Shown here one piece after another: positions 1-8,946 of a stretch of 64,000 bases of DNA. The notes below the pieces were generated by a model. It worked only from the letters and a program-made list of their open reading frames with translations, searched no databases and was not told where the DNA came from. The position numbers were made by a program, and so were the translations under genes. How positions within the stretch are numbered: position 1 is the first letter of the stretch; the number at the start of each line of letters is the position of its first letter. Origin of the DNA: Deltaproteobacteria bacterium (lineage in GTDB: Bacteria > Myxococcota_A > UBA9160 > UBA4427); contig PBFW01000070.1 of assembly GCA_002719955.1 (NCBI GenBank), forward strand, positions 62,001 through 126,000, in the 5' to 3' direction.

Positions 1-1
1 T

Positions 2-1078
2 TTCTACGTCTCACCCCAGGGCAAGAGCACCTACCGCATGTGCGGTGTCGACTCCGATGAGAAGATTCCCGGGCTCAGGCGTCTCGCGGAGATCAGTGAT
101 CGTTTCGGTACGAAGCTGATCGCACAACTGAACCATTGTGGCCGGCAGGTCATCGTGGGACATTCCGGCGTCGATGATCCGGTCTCCGCATCGGCGCAGC
201 GCGATCCCGTGATGGGTGCCAAGCCCCGCCCCCTGCGATTGGACGAGCTGCCCGGGGTCGTGGATTCTTTTGCGGCGGCGGCCCTGCGCTGCCGCGAGGC
301 CGGTTTTGACGGGGTCCAGATTCACGCGGCCCACGGCTATCTGCTCAATCAGTTCCTGACACCGCATACCAACAGGAGGCGCGACGCCTACGGGGGTTCT
401 TTCGAGAACCGTCTACGTCTGGTGCGTGAGATCGTGCGGGAAACACGTCGTCGCGTCGGTGCTGATTTCGCCTTACTGCTCAAGATGAACGGTGACGATC
501 GACTTCCCCTGCGTCGCGGACTTCAAATCGATGAGAATCTGGCGATCGCAAAAGCACTCGTCGGGGAGGGAATCGACGCGGTCGAGGTGAGCGTCGGCCA
601 CTACGAGTCGGGCTTTCCGATGACCGCGGGGCGCTTCGATGATTTCTATCGGCAGCTGGTCGTGCATGGCGCGGGACAATATATGGATGCCGTGCGTCGT
701 TTCTCGATGACACGTTTTCACGGGGCGCTCGATGCGCTCTCGAGGCGGCTCTGGCCACCCCGTGAGGGGTTCAATCTCGAATACGCGGCGCGTTTCAAGC
801 ATGAACTGTCCGTACCGGTCATCGTCGTCGGTGGTTTTCATACACGCGCCGCCATGGAGGGCGCGCTCTCCGGAGCCGGCGCCGATGCCATTTCGTGTGG
901 GCGGGCCTTCATCGCCGATCCCTTCTTGGTCGAACATCTGCGGACCGGTGAGGCGGGGCCCGTTTGCGACTACTGCAATCTATGTCTGGCGCGGGCAGGC
1001 ACCGGGCCGGTGGACTGCTGGAATCCGGTCGCGCGGGCCGAGAAGCAAAAACTCCTGGCGGCGAAGGAATTGGAATGA
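2..1078 (+). CDS. NADH:flavin oxidoreductase, old yellow enzyme family (5' truncated)
   Basis: The reading frame is open from base 2, so the N-terminus lies outside the window. The visible part is a TIM-barrel flavin reductase that would reduce activated C=C bonds of enones or enoyl-CoAs with FMN and NAD(P)H. Seen directly: the QLNHCGRQ strand, the catalytic HAAH pair in VQIHAAHGYLLNQF, the RRDAYGGSFENR signature and the phosphate-binding VPVIVVGGF strand. Near the end, CDYCNLC followed by a further Cys resembles the iron-sulfur cysteine pattern of 2,4-dienoyl-CoA reductase relatives, but the flavodoxin-like second half of those enzymes is absent, so it is a single-domain member. The first in-frame ATG at 38 is internal to the conserved fold. 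Eighty bases separate it from the following amidohydrolase gene. The family call is firm; the substrate is unknown. Confidence 0.93.
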   Translation, partial: FYVSPQGKSTYRMCGVDSDEKIPGLRRLAEISDRFGTKLIAQLNHCGRQVIVGHSGVDDPVSASAQRDPVMGAKPRPLRLDELPGVVDSFAAAALRCREAGFDGVQIHAAHGYLLNQFLTPHTNRRRDAYGGSFENRLRLVREIVRETRRRVGADFALLLKMNGDDRLPLRRGLQIDENLAIAKALVGEGIDAVEVSVGHYESGFPMTAGRFDDFYRQLVVHGAGQYMDAVRRFSMTRFHGALDALSRRLWPPREGFNLEYAARFKHELSVPVIVVGGFHTRAAMEGALSGAGADAISCGRAFIADPFLVEHLRTGEAGPVCDYCNLCLARAGTGPVDCWNPVARAEKQKLLAAKELE

Positions 1079-1158
1079 GACGGCGCCACCGGTGTCGAAG
1101 GGACCCCGAACCCAATGAGTGAGCATGCCCGGAGGCATGCCGCAGGAGGTGAATAGAA

Positions 1159-2613
1159 ATGCAGCAGCGACCGCATGCCAAGGTCGATGAGATCCGAGGT
1201 CGCATCGATCATCCGATCCTCGATTCCGATGCCCATCAGCTCGAGACGGTCCCCGTGCTTCTCGACTATCTGCGCGAAGTGGGTGGGAGCGATATGCCAG
1301 ATCGTTTCATGGCCTTCCTTGCCCATCAGAGGCGGACCTTTGAGATGACGCCGGCGGAGCGGCTCGACACCCGGACCTCCATGCCCGTATGGTGGCCGAT
1401 TCCAACCGAGAACACCTTCGACCGCGCCACGACGCAGCTGCCGGGTCTCCTCTATGACCGGCTGGACGAGTTCGGGTTTGATTTCAGCATCGTCTATCCG
1501 GGGATCGGGCTCCAGGTCATCACGCTTCCTGGCATGGCGGACGAGGAACTGCGTCGGGCCTGCGCGCGCGCTTTCAATATGTGTTACGCGGACCTCTTCG
1601 GTGAATTCTCGGACCGCCTGACGCCGGCAGCCGTCATTCCAATGCATACGCCGGAGGAGGCCATCGAAGAGCTCGAGTACGCGGTCGATGTGTTGGGGCT
1701 GAAGGTCGCGGTGATGGCCGGTGACGTATTGCGCCCCGTGCCTCGCTTTGCACGTGAACACCCCGAGTTGGCCAGTGAGGTTCTCTACGAGGATTGCTTC
1801 GGCATCGATTCGCCCTACGACTACGATCCGGTCTGGGCGAAATGTGTCGAATTGGGCATCGCGCCGACCTCGCATTCGGGACCGATCGGTTGGGGATCAC
1901 GCCGCAGCGTATCGCGTCACCAATACAACCAGATCGGAGGCTTCGCTGAAGGGGGCGAGGCTCTGCTCAAAGCTCTCTGGTTCGGCGGCGTGACTCGCCG
2001 CTTTCCAACTCTGAACTTCGGCTTTCTCGAGGGTGGCGTCGGCTGGGCATGCAGTCTCTACACGCGGATGATCGATCACTGGAAGAAGCGCAATGCGGAC
2101 GCGATCCGATCCCTAGATCCCGCTCGCCTGGACCAGGAGCTCTTTGCGAAGCTCATCGATGAATTCGGGCACGAGAAGATTCGTGCCTATCGGGATCCTC
2201 TGGTCGAGAACTCACTCTGGATGCCGAGCCCGGAGGCGCTCGACGATTGGCGAGCCTGTGAGGTGACGAGCGCCGAGGAGTTGGCAGAACTATTCGTGCC
2301 GCGCTTCTTTTTCGGCTGCGAAGCGGATGATCGAATGAGCGCGGTTGGATTCGATGCGCGTCTGAACCCCTTCGGTGCGCGCCTCAAGTCGATGTTCGGT
2401 TCGGATATCGGGCATTTTGACGTCGAGAATATGCGTGAGGTCCTGATCGAGGCGTGGGAATTGATGGATGATGAGTTGATCAACGAGGATGATTTCGCTG
2501 ACTTCTCATTTCGCAACGCTGTGCGATTGCACGGGGGGATGAACCCGGATTTCTTCAAGGGGACCATCATCGAGGAGCAGGCTGCGCGGGTGCTCGAAGA
2601 GGATGGTGCGTGA
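1159..2613 (+). CDS. Amidohydrolase-2 family metal-dependent hydrolase
   Basis: This 484-residue protein belongs to the TIM-barrel amidohydrolase_2 group, which hydrolyses or decarboxylates aromatic and cyclic acids with one metal ion. The metal motif D24-A-H26 is near the N-terminus. Further markers are a histidine in TSHSGPIGW, the FLEGGVGW strand and the late aspartate in GSDIGHFD. The ATG has a strong ribosome site (AGGAGGTG, 1144-1151) seven bases upstream. It follows the old-yellow-enzyme gene in the same direction and its end lies close to the next LLM gene, so the three probably form one transcript. At 484 aa it is longer than the roughly 330 aa of classical decarboxylases such as ACMSD. 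The exact reaction (hydrolysis versus decarboxylation) cannot be told. Confidence 0.88.
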   Translation: MQQRPHAKVDEIRGRIDHPILDSDAHQLETVPVLLDYLREVGGSDMPDRFMAFLAHQRRTFEMTPAERLDTRTSMPVWWPIPTENTFDRATTQLPGLLYDRLDEFGFDFSIVYPGIGLQVITLPGMADEELRRACARAFNMCYADLFGEFSDRLTPAAVIPMHTPEEAIEELEYAVDVLGLKVAVMAGDVLRPVPRFAREHPELASEVLYEDCFGIDSPYDYDPVWAKCVELGIAPTSHSGPIGWGSRRSVSRHQYNQIGGFAEGGEALLKALWFGGVTRRFPTLNFGFLEGGVGWACSLYTRMIDHWKKRNADAIRSLDPARLDQELFAKLIDEFGHEKIRAYRDPLVENSLWMPSPEALDDWRACEVTSAEELAELFVPRFFFGCEADDRMSAVGFDARLNPFGARLKSMFGSDIGHFDVENMREVLIEAWELMDDELINEDDFADFSFRNAVRLHGGMNPDFFKGTIIEEQAARVLEEDGA

Positions 2614-2671
2614 GAGGAGGGCGGTTCATTCGTCCATACCGGAGGAAAATGATGAGGGGGTGGGCGACGTG

Positions 2672-3640
2672 ATGGATCTCTCTTGCTCGTTACCCCCCGG
2701 TCCGCGTTCGGTCGAATACGCTCAGCTCGCGGAGGGTCTCGGTTACCGCCGGCTATGGCTCTACGACTCGCCTCTCCTCTACCCCGACGTCTGGATGACG
2801 CTCGCGCGCGTCGCGGAGGCGACGGCGACGCTCGAACTCGGGCCGGGGGTGCTCGTGCCAGGGCTGCGACATGAGGTGACGACGGCCGCCGCGATCGCGA
2901 CGCTGGAGACTCTGGCACCCGGCCGTGTTGTCGTGGCCATTGGAACGGGTTTCACCGCTCGACGGCTGTTGGGCAAGGGACCGCTGCCCTGGAAACGGGT
3001 CGAGACGTATCTGCGGCGATTGCGTGCTCTTCTGCGTGGAGAATCCATCTCGATCGATGGTCGCAGCACGCGCATGCTGCATCCATCGGGCTTCGCCCCC
3101 CCGCATCCCCTCGAGACGCCGATCCTCGTGGCCGCCAACGGTCCGCGTGGTCAGGCGGTCGCGCACGGGCTCGGCGATGGCGTCATGGCGATCGATGCAC
3201 CACCGAAAGGGTTCTCGTGGTGTGCGGTCGCACGCTCGGGGACCGTGCTCGAGCGCGGCGAGACGCTGGAGTCGCCGCGCGTATTCGATGCACTCGCACC
3301 GGCGATCGCGCTGATCTACCACGCGACCTACGAAGCGGTGGGCTCGGCTGTCGACGAACTTCCCGGCGGCCGCGCCTGGCGCGAGGAGGCCGAGCGAGTC
3401 CCCGAACCTCAGCGGCACCTGCATGTTCACGAGGGACATTGCGTCGAGGTGCCCGAGCGGGAGCGCATTTTCCTCGATCCGAAGCTCGGCGCCATGACGC
3501 TGACGGGGACAGAAAGGGAACTTCGTGAGCGCTTCGCCGCTCTCGAATCCGCCGGCGCGACGGAGCTTCTCTACTCACCCGGGGGTCCGGATATTCCGCG
3601 TGAATTGCGTGCGATGGCGAAGGTCTTTGGGGGTTATTAG
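2672..3640 (+). CDS. LLM class flavin-dependent oxidoreductase
   Basis: A luciferase-like monooxygenase-fold protein of about 322 residues, likely using F420 or FMN. Seen: AEGLGYRRLWLYDS, the LELGPGVLVPG strand and TLAPGRVVVAIGTGF, the standard barrel elements of the family. The frame is open from an ATG at 2603 that overlaps the amidohydrolase gene, but the first 23 residues there are not family-like. A GAGGGGG ribosome site at 2654-2660 sits before GTG 2669 and ATG 2672, so I take 2672. The gene probably belongs to the same operon as its two upstream neighbours. Substrate unknown. It is one of five LLM enzymes in the window. Confidence 0.85.
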   Translation: MDLSCSLPPGPRSVEYAQLAEGLGYRRLWLYDSPLLYPDVWMTLARVAEATATLELGPGVLVPGLRHEVTTAAAIATLETLAPGRVVVAIGTGFTARRLLGKGPLPWKRVETYLRRLRALLRGESISIDGRSTRMLHPSGFAPPHPLETPILVAANGPRGQAVAHGLGDGVMAIDAPPKGFSWCAVARSGTVLERGETLESPRVFDALAPAIALIYHATYEAVGSAVDELPGGRAWREEAERVPEPQRHLHVHEGHCVEVPERERIFLDPKLGAMTLTGTERELRERFAALESAGATELLYSPGGPDIPRELRAMAKVFGGY

Positions 3641-3745
3641 GTGCGATTATCCGCTTACGAAGAGGCTCGAGAGGCCTTGCTCGAGAACTTCCTTCCTGGC
3701 GATCGATATTAGATTTCGAGGAATCCTGAAAAGGAGAATCTGTCA

Positions 3746-4993
3746 ATGGCCACTGGAGCATCGGATTTTGACCCGAGCACGTTCGACCTCGTCGACACCG
3801 CAGGCTACGAACGGAATGGCTATCCCCATGCGGAGTGGACGTGGCTGCGCGCGAACGAGCCCGTCTTCTGGCACGAGCCGAATAATTTCGATCCCTTCTG
3901 GGCCATCACGAAGCACGCCGACATCATCGAGATTGGCAAACGACCGCGGGATTTCCTGATCGGCCCCCGGATCGCGATCTTTGCGAATGACCTTCCCGTC
4001 GATGATCAGCCGACGCGGCATCTCGCGACGATGGATGGGGCCGAGCACGGAAAGTTCCGGAACGTGATCGCGAAGCGTTTTACGCCCCGCATGGTGGGGG
4101 CGTGGGCATCGAAGGTGCGCGCCATCACCAGGCAGACATTCGACGAGGCGGCGGGGATGGCCGAGTGCGATTTCGTTCACGACGTGGCCGCGCCGATCAC
4201 CATCGCCGTGATCGCGGAGATGCTGGGTGTTCCGCCTTCGGATTGGGAGCTGCTCTTTCGGCTGACCAATCAGATCGCGACGCCCGAGGATCCGGAATTT
4301 CAGCAGGGTGCCACCGCGATGGAGACCCTCAACCGGGCGCGAGAGGAGGTCTTTGGATATTTCCATGAACTCGCCATGGATCGGCGTCGGAAACCGACGG
4401 ATGATATTATTTCGGAGATCGCGAACGCGAGAGTCGATGGGAAGCTGCTCGATGCAGTCGAGTTGCTCTCGTACTATTTCCTGCTCGTGATCGCGGGCAA
4501 CGAGACCACGCGCAACGCGATGACGGGCGGCCTTCTCGCCCTGGTCGAAGAGCCGGGCGAGTGGAAGAAACTCGTCGACGACCCGGGTCTCATCGAGCCT
4601 GCGGTGGAGGAGATCGTGCGCTGGACCACGCCGGTCATCCAGTTCGCCCGCACCGCCGCGCGAGATGTTGAAATTCGAGGCCAGCGCATTCGAGAGGGGC
4701 AATCGGTCTGCCTCTTCTTCCCCTCCGGCAACCGCGACGAGGAACGTTTCGAGGATCCCTTTCAATTTCGAATCGACCGCCGGCCAAACGAGCATGTGGG
4801 TTTTGGTCGTGGCGAACATCTGTGTATGGGCGCGCACCTCGCGAGGCTCGAACTTCGCTGCATGCTGGAGCAGCTTCGCGAGCGACTGGAGGAGATCGAG
4901 ACCGTGGGTTCGGCGATTCGGGTGCGTTCGTCTTTCGTGGGCGGGATCAAGCACGCGCAGATCCGCTGGAAGCTGGGGGCCGCGAAAGATTGA
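3746..4993 (+). CDS. Cytochrome P450
   Basis: A complete 415-residue soluble bacterial P450 that would hydroxylate a hydrophobic substrate with electrons from a ferredoxin. The I-helix A250-G-N-E-T-T255 carries the oxygen-activating residues, the K-helix E289-I-V-R292 is the ExxR pair, and the heme loop FGRGEHLCMG places the proximal ligand at C360. The overall pattern (AGNETTRNA, EEIVRW, FxRTAxxD) is closest to the actinobacterial CYP125/CYP142 group that oxidises steroid side chains; this comparison is from memory of the family. A good ribosome site (AAGGAG) precedes the ATG. It lies 105 bases after the LLM gene on the same strand. No ferredoxin or reductase gene is adjacent. Confidence 0.95.
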   Translation: MATGASDFDPSTFDLVDTAGYERNGYPHAEWTWLRANEPVFWHEPNNFDPFWAITKHADIIEIGKRPRDFLIGPRIAIFANDLPVDDQPTRHLATMDGAEHGKFRNVIAKRFTPRMVGAWASKVRAITRQTFDEAAGMAECDFVHDVAAPITIAVIAEMLGVPPSDWELLFRLTNQIATPEDPEFQQGATAMETLNRAREEVFGYFHELAMDRRRKPTDDIISEIANARVDGKLLDAVELLSYYFLLVIAGNETTRNAMTGGLLALVEEPGEWKKLVDDPGLIEPAVEEIVRWTTPVIQFARTAARDVEIRGQRIREGQSVCLFFPSGNRDEERFEDPFQFRIDRRPNEHVGFGRGEHLCMGAHLARLELRCMLEQLRERLEEIETVGSAIRVRSSFVGGIKHAQIRWKLGAAKD

Positions 4994-5220
4994 AACCACC
5001 GCCAGCGTGGAGCGGGCAAGAGCCGGTGCTGCACCCGTCGATCGAGTGGGAGCTTTTCGGGCTCAAATGTCGACGTTGCTGCTCGTCGCCTCGCCCGGGA
5101 AGTCTGGATCGAGAAGCGCGCCTCGGCGTGAGATTCTCGAAAACCGCTGCGGGAGGATCGCGGTCGAGGACTCGCTCGGATCCGGGACCGGTTCCGGGAG
5201 AGGGGAGTCTTCGTTCGGGG

Positions 5221-6456
5221 CTAGTCGCCGTCCTGCCCGACCAAAAGGTCGCGCGCGTCTCCCCACGCGACTCCGTCTCCCCGTTCGCGGCGCTCCGCTT
5301 CGTGGGCCTCGACCGTCTTGCCGATGGCGTCGCGAAGCTCGCCGACGATCTGGGCGCTGTTGTTCTCGAACCAGTCGAGGCTCAGATGTCGATTTCGGTT
5401 CGTCGCGTTGATCTGCGACATCACATCTCTGGCGAAGAGCGAGTAGCTCTCCAGGGTTCGCTCTGGATCGGCGCAATCGTGTGCGAGGAGCATGATCGTC
5501 CCGAATCCGCCCGATTGTTCCTGGAGGGCTTCGATTTTTTCGACTGCATCGTCAGGGGTTCCGATCACCGCGCGGCCGAGCAGGCTGAGTCCATTTTCGG
5601 TCCATTGTTCGATGGCCTCGTCGACTGTCTGGACCGATTTCAGATCTTCGCCGCCGAGCCGTTCGAAATAGCGAACGAGCTTCAGGATGCCATGAGCGAC
5701 GTCTGCGCGCGCGCGTTCGCGGGTCTCCGCGATATGCATGGGGACGACAAGACGCCAATTCCGTCGATCCACGCTCTGCTGGTGTTCCTTGGCCAGCTGT
5801 TCGCAGACATCCCAATGTGAGGGCAGGAGGTCGAAGCCCGCCGCGCTGCTCGCCGCGAAGGAGAGCATGCCGATTCCATGTTGACCGGCTGCCCGTGGCC
5901 CGGAAGGCGAGACGGCACCGGCGACGGCCATCTCGATCGGGGGACGTCCGGGTCCAGCCAGTTGAACGCGCGCGTCTCTCAGGTCGAACCAATCCGTTCG
6001 GCGGGTGATCATTTCGCCGCGCAGCAGGGGGATCAGAACCTCGAGCGATTCGCTCATCATTTCCCGTTGACGCCCGATGTCGATCCCGAGCATATGCGCA
6101 TCCGAGGGGAGCTGCCCCGGGCCGACACCGAAGATGACGCGCCCCTCGGTCTGGTGATCGAGCTGCATGATGCGGTCGGCCACCATCAGGGGATTGTGAT
6201 AGGGAAGGGAGACGACGCCGGTCCCCAGTCGGATTCGTCGGGTTCGCTCTGCGGCGGCCGCCAGGAAGATCTCGGGTGAGGCGATCGTTTCAAAGGAGGC
6301 AGAGTGGTGTTCCCCCACCCAGAGCTCGTCGTAGCCCAGGGAATCGAGATGGCCCGCGAGTTCGAGATCTCCCCGGATCTGACGTGTCGGACTCTCGTCG
6401 TCAGCGTGATAGGGGGCGAGAAAGACACCACTACGAAGCGGGGGCGAGTATTCCAT
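5221..6456 (-). CDS. LLM class flavin-dependent oxidoreductase (limonene-monooxygenase-like subgroup)
   Basis: A 411-residue luciferase-fold flavin monooxygenase. Characteristic features are the N-terminal SGVFLAPYH strand, WVGEHH, the IRLGTGVVSLPYHNP segment and FGVGPGQLP. This combination is typical of LLM proteins annotated as similar to limonene 1,2-monooxygenase (LimB). That assignment is a resemblance only; the substrate is not proven. Its start codon is only four bases from the stop of the Rieske oxygenase gene upstream of it, so the two form a tight two-gene operon transcribed leftward. The downstream side faces the P450 gene tail to tail across 227 bases with no obvious gene. Confidence 0.88.
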   Translation of the reverse strand: MEYSPPLRSGVFLAPYHADDESPTRQIRGDLELAGHLDSLGYDELWVGEHHSASFETIASPEIFLAAAAERTRRIRLGTGVVSLPYHNPLMVADRIMQLDHQTEGRVIFGVGPGQLPSDAHMLGIDIGRQREMMSESLEVLIPLLRGEMITRRTDWFDLRDARVQLAGPGRPPIEMAVAGAVSPSGPRAAGQHGIGMLSFAASSAAGFDLLPSHWDVCEQLAKEHQQSVDRRNWRLVVPMHIAETRERARADVAHGILKLVRYFERLGGEDLKSVQTVDEAIEQWTENGLSLLGRAVIGTPDDAVEKIEALQEQSGGFGTIMLLAHDCADPERTLESYSLFARDVMSQINATNRNRHLSLDWFENNSAQIVGELRDAIGKTVEAHEAERRERGDGVAWGDARDLLVGQDGD

Positions 6457-6460
6457 CGGT

Positions 6461-7813
6461 CTAATTCGATCCTTCGGGGGTCGGGCCGCCTGTGATTTCG
6501 CTGGGCTCGATCCCTAGATAGCGTTCGAGGTTGCGATGGGTGTTGATGACCCGTGCTTCTTCGCAAGACAGGTTGAGATGGGTGAAACCCGGCTGGTGGA
6601 CTCCGCGCTGTGCGTCGGTCAGGACATCGATGTCCTGGTCGAGCACGAATCCGAAGCTGGCTTGATCCATCGGGAGTTCGACGTCGAGGGGCCTTGTTCT
6701 CTCCTGTCCGGCGCGCTCGCGTTCGAAACTCATGCCGACGAGCTCGGCTTCATCTGGGGTGGTCCCGGGTCGCGCGCAGAGGACCTGCAGGAGATCGGCC
6801 GTCATCAGGACCGTCAGGTTCGGGAAGATATTGTATTGGTGCAGCTCCATGATCTCCCGTGACTTCCAACGGTCGAGATCGATTCCCTTGCTCTCTTTGT
6901 GGTGACGCTTGATCCTATCGGCGATCACACTCATCATCGTTTTGCCTTCGGCCGGTTCTGGCGCGGGGCAAGATTCCGTGATGCCCATTCGTTCACCCTG
7001 GGTGATGATGAAGGAATCCCAGATCGTCTGGTCATCGCTCTTGATCAGGCGCGGGCTGGCGACCCCGTATAGCTGATGTGAGACTCCGGTGTGACCCCAG
7101 ATTTGCTGGCTCGCGTCGATATCGTCGACGGAGCCTAGCATCTCGCGGTGCAGAGCCTGGAGGTGGTAGGTCTCCGAGAAGCCATCCGCGACGAGCTTCC
7201 AGTTGGCTGGGGCCTCGGTCTTGATGGTGGCATAACATTGGAAACTATCGAGGTCGAGCCAGCTACTCTCCTGGGGAACACTTTCGAGATATTCGGCGAG
7301 GGAGATCGCGCTCGGATCGAGGTTCACAAAGACCATCGGGCCCCAGGTGTCGACCTGAACCGGGGGCAGGGCGAGCGCTTCCTGATTCAGGTTTTCCCCG
7401 AATCCCTTGTGCGAGGGGACACCCGTCAACTGACCGCGCAGATCGTACATCCAGCCGTGGTAGGGGCAGCGGAGGTTCTTGATCTCCTGGCCGCTCCCCG
7501 TGCAGAGCACGTTCCCGCGATGCATGCAGGTGTTCTGGAATGCGCGCAGCTCGCCGTCGCGGCCGCGAACGATGATCACGGAGTAGCGCCCTACGCGGTA
7601 TTCAAAGATGTCACCGGGCTGGGACACGTGATCGAGGCTGCAGGCAACCTGCCAAACTCGTGGCCAGACATGCGCGTGCTCTCGCTCCGCAAATTCCGCA
7701 GACCAGTAGCGATCCGCCGGGATCCGCACGGGGCCTCCCCGGGTATTGCCGACGGAGGTGATGGCCGTACCGACCATGTCCTCACGGGTTCCTCCAATGG
7801 CAGAAACGCTCAT
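6461..7813 (-). CDS. Rieske non-heme iron aromatic ring-hydroxylating oxygenase, alpha subunit
   Basis: A 450-residue oxygenase subunit that would hydroxylate or dihydroxylate an aromatic or other apolar ring. The N-terminal Rieske [2Fe-2S] motif is complete: C-x-H-x17-C-x2-H, from CMHRGN to CPYHGW. The catalytic domain shows the iron-binding YHLQALH (H-x4-H) preceded by an acidic DGFSE. No beta subunit, ferredoxin or reductase is encoded next to it, so it would be an alpha-only type relying on redox partners encoded elsewhere. It is the first gene of an operon with the LLM oxidoreductase. Its start faces the threonine aldolase pseudogene across a 166-base divergent spacer. Confidence 0.93.
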   Translation of the reverse strand: MSVSAIGGTREDMVGTAITSVGNTRGGPVRIPADRYWSAEFAEREHAHVWPRVWQVACSLDHVSQPGDIFEYRVGRYSVIIVRGRDGELRAFQNTCMHRGNVLCTGSGQEIKNLRCPYHGWMYDLRGQLTGVPSHKGFGENLNQEALALPPVQVDTWGPMVFVNLDPSAISLAEYLESVPQESSWLDLDSFQCYATIKTEAPANWKLVADGFSETYHLQALHREMLGSVDDIDASQQIWGHTGVSHQLYGVASPRLIKSDDQTIWDSFIITQGERMGITESCPAPEPAEGKTMMSVIADRIKRHHKESKGIDLDRWKSREIMELHQYNIFPNLTVLMTADLLQVLCARPGTTPDEAELVGMSFERERAGQERTRPLDVELPMDQASFGFVLDQDIDVLTDAQRGVHQPGFTHLNLSCEEARVINTHRNLERYLGIEPSEITGGPTPEGSN

Positions 7814-7979
7814 CTCGTTCTCCTGATCGATGTGGCCGAGCCGTGAATGGGTGATGGACCGAAGCGCTGATCGAAGGCGTAACGTAGCACCGGCCCAGCG
7901 ACTCGGAGGGTCGCCAGGACGCGCCGCGGTGACCTCTCGAGGGGCCTACCTTGGTTCTGTGACGTAAAAATCGTGGCGG

Positions 7980-8775
7980 ATGGCTGGGGGCGGGCGTGTC
8001 AGACGGTACGGTGAGGTCATCGCGGAATTTCGCAGCGATACGGTCACCCGGGCGACGAGGGAAATGTGGGAGGCGATGGCGAACGCACGTGTTGGTGACG
8101 ACGTGCACGGTGAGGATCCAACCGTCAACGAGCTTGAGGAAAGGGTCGTCGGGCGGGTGGGAATGGAGACTGCCCTGTGTCTGCCGAACGCCACGCAGGC
8201 CAATCTTGTTGCGGTCCTCAGCCATTGCGGGCGCGGCGGGGAATTCTCGAGCGGCGTCAGCTATCACGTTTTTCAGGACGAAGCGGGAGGTGCTTCCGCG
8301 CTCGGGGCGTCGTCGGCTATCCGATTACCGTCGATGACGAGGGATCGATCAGCGCGGAGCGGTCAACCCCGACGATCCCCACTATTCGATCTCCCGGCTG
8401 CTCTGTCTCGAAAACACGGTCTCGGGAAGGGTTCAGCCGATCGATCGAATCGATGCGTTGGCGGGGGCCGCGCACGAGTTGGGACTGCAGACCCATCACG
8501 TCGAGCGACTCGCTGAAGATCACGCTTGGGCGGCCCGTCTGGCGTGCGGGTTGGCTTCGATCGATCTCGTCACGGCGCGGGTCGCCACGAATATGGTCTT
8601 CGTCGACGAGCCCAGCGAGCACCGGGAGGCCCTGCGGAGTCACGCCCGCTCAGCCAGCCTCGTGCTCGGCGGATTTCGCACAGAGGGTCTGAGGGTCGTC
8701 TGTCATCTCGATATCGATGCGGCTGCGGTCGAACGGCTCATCGACGCATTTGCCAGCTGTTTCGCAGCTGATTGA
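7980..8775 (+). pseudogene. Low-specificity L-threonine aldolase, frameshifted and missing its active-site region
   Basis: Three reading frames in order encode pieces of one fold-type I PLP enzyme. The first frame (7980 to about 8305) gives FRSDTVT, VGDDVHGEDPTVNELEERV and DEAGGASALG. The second frame (about 8306-8355) gives VVGYPITVDDEG. The third frame (about 8356-8775) gives LLCLENTVSGRVQPI, then directly HHVERLAEDHAWA and the C-terminal small domain. Each switch equals one missing base. The segment that should contain the PLP-contacting Asp (LHLDGAR) and the Schiff-base Lys (SKGLGAP), roughly 110-130 residues, is absent between AHELGLQ and THHVERL near 8500. Two shifts could be sequencing errors, but the lost core cannot be. 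The gene is dead. It normally cleaves threonine to glycine and acetaldehyde. Confidence 0.88.
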
Positions 8776-8946
8776 GATGTGCGACGTGACCTTCTTGCCG
8801 CACGTGAAATCGCCATTTGCCCGTTGGACATGCGGGACTATCGTGAGGCCGATGAACGAATGCGGGCTTGTGAACGCAGCCGTCGGGCCTCTTCGGGATC
8901 ACCGTATCACCCCAGCAGGTTTCGGCCAATCCACCAGGAGATTTCG

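Noticed and set aside
3743-4999. Leftward 418-codon frame exactly opposite the first P450
   Set aside because: The + strand carries all P450 motifs; the opposite frame is a shadow.
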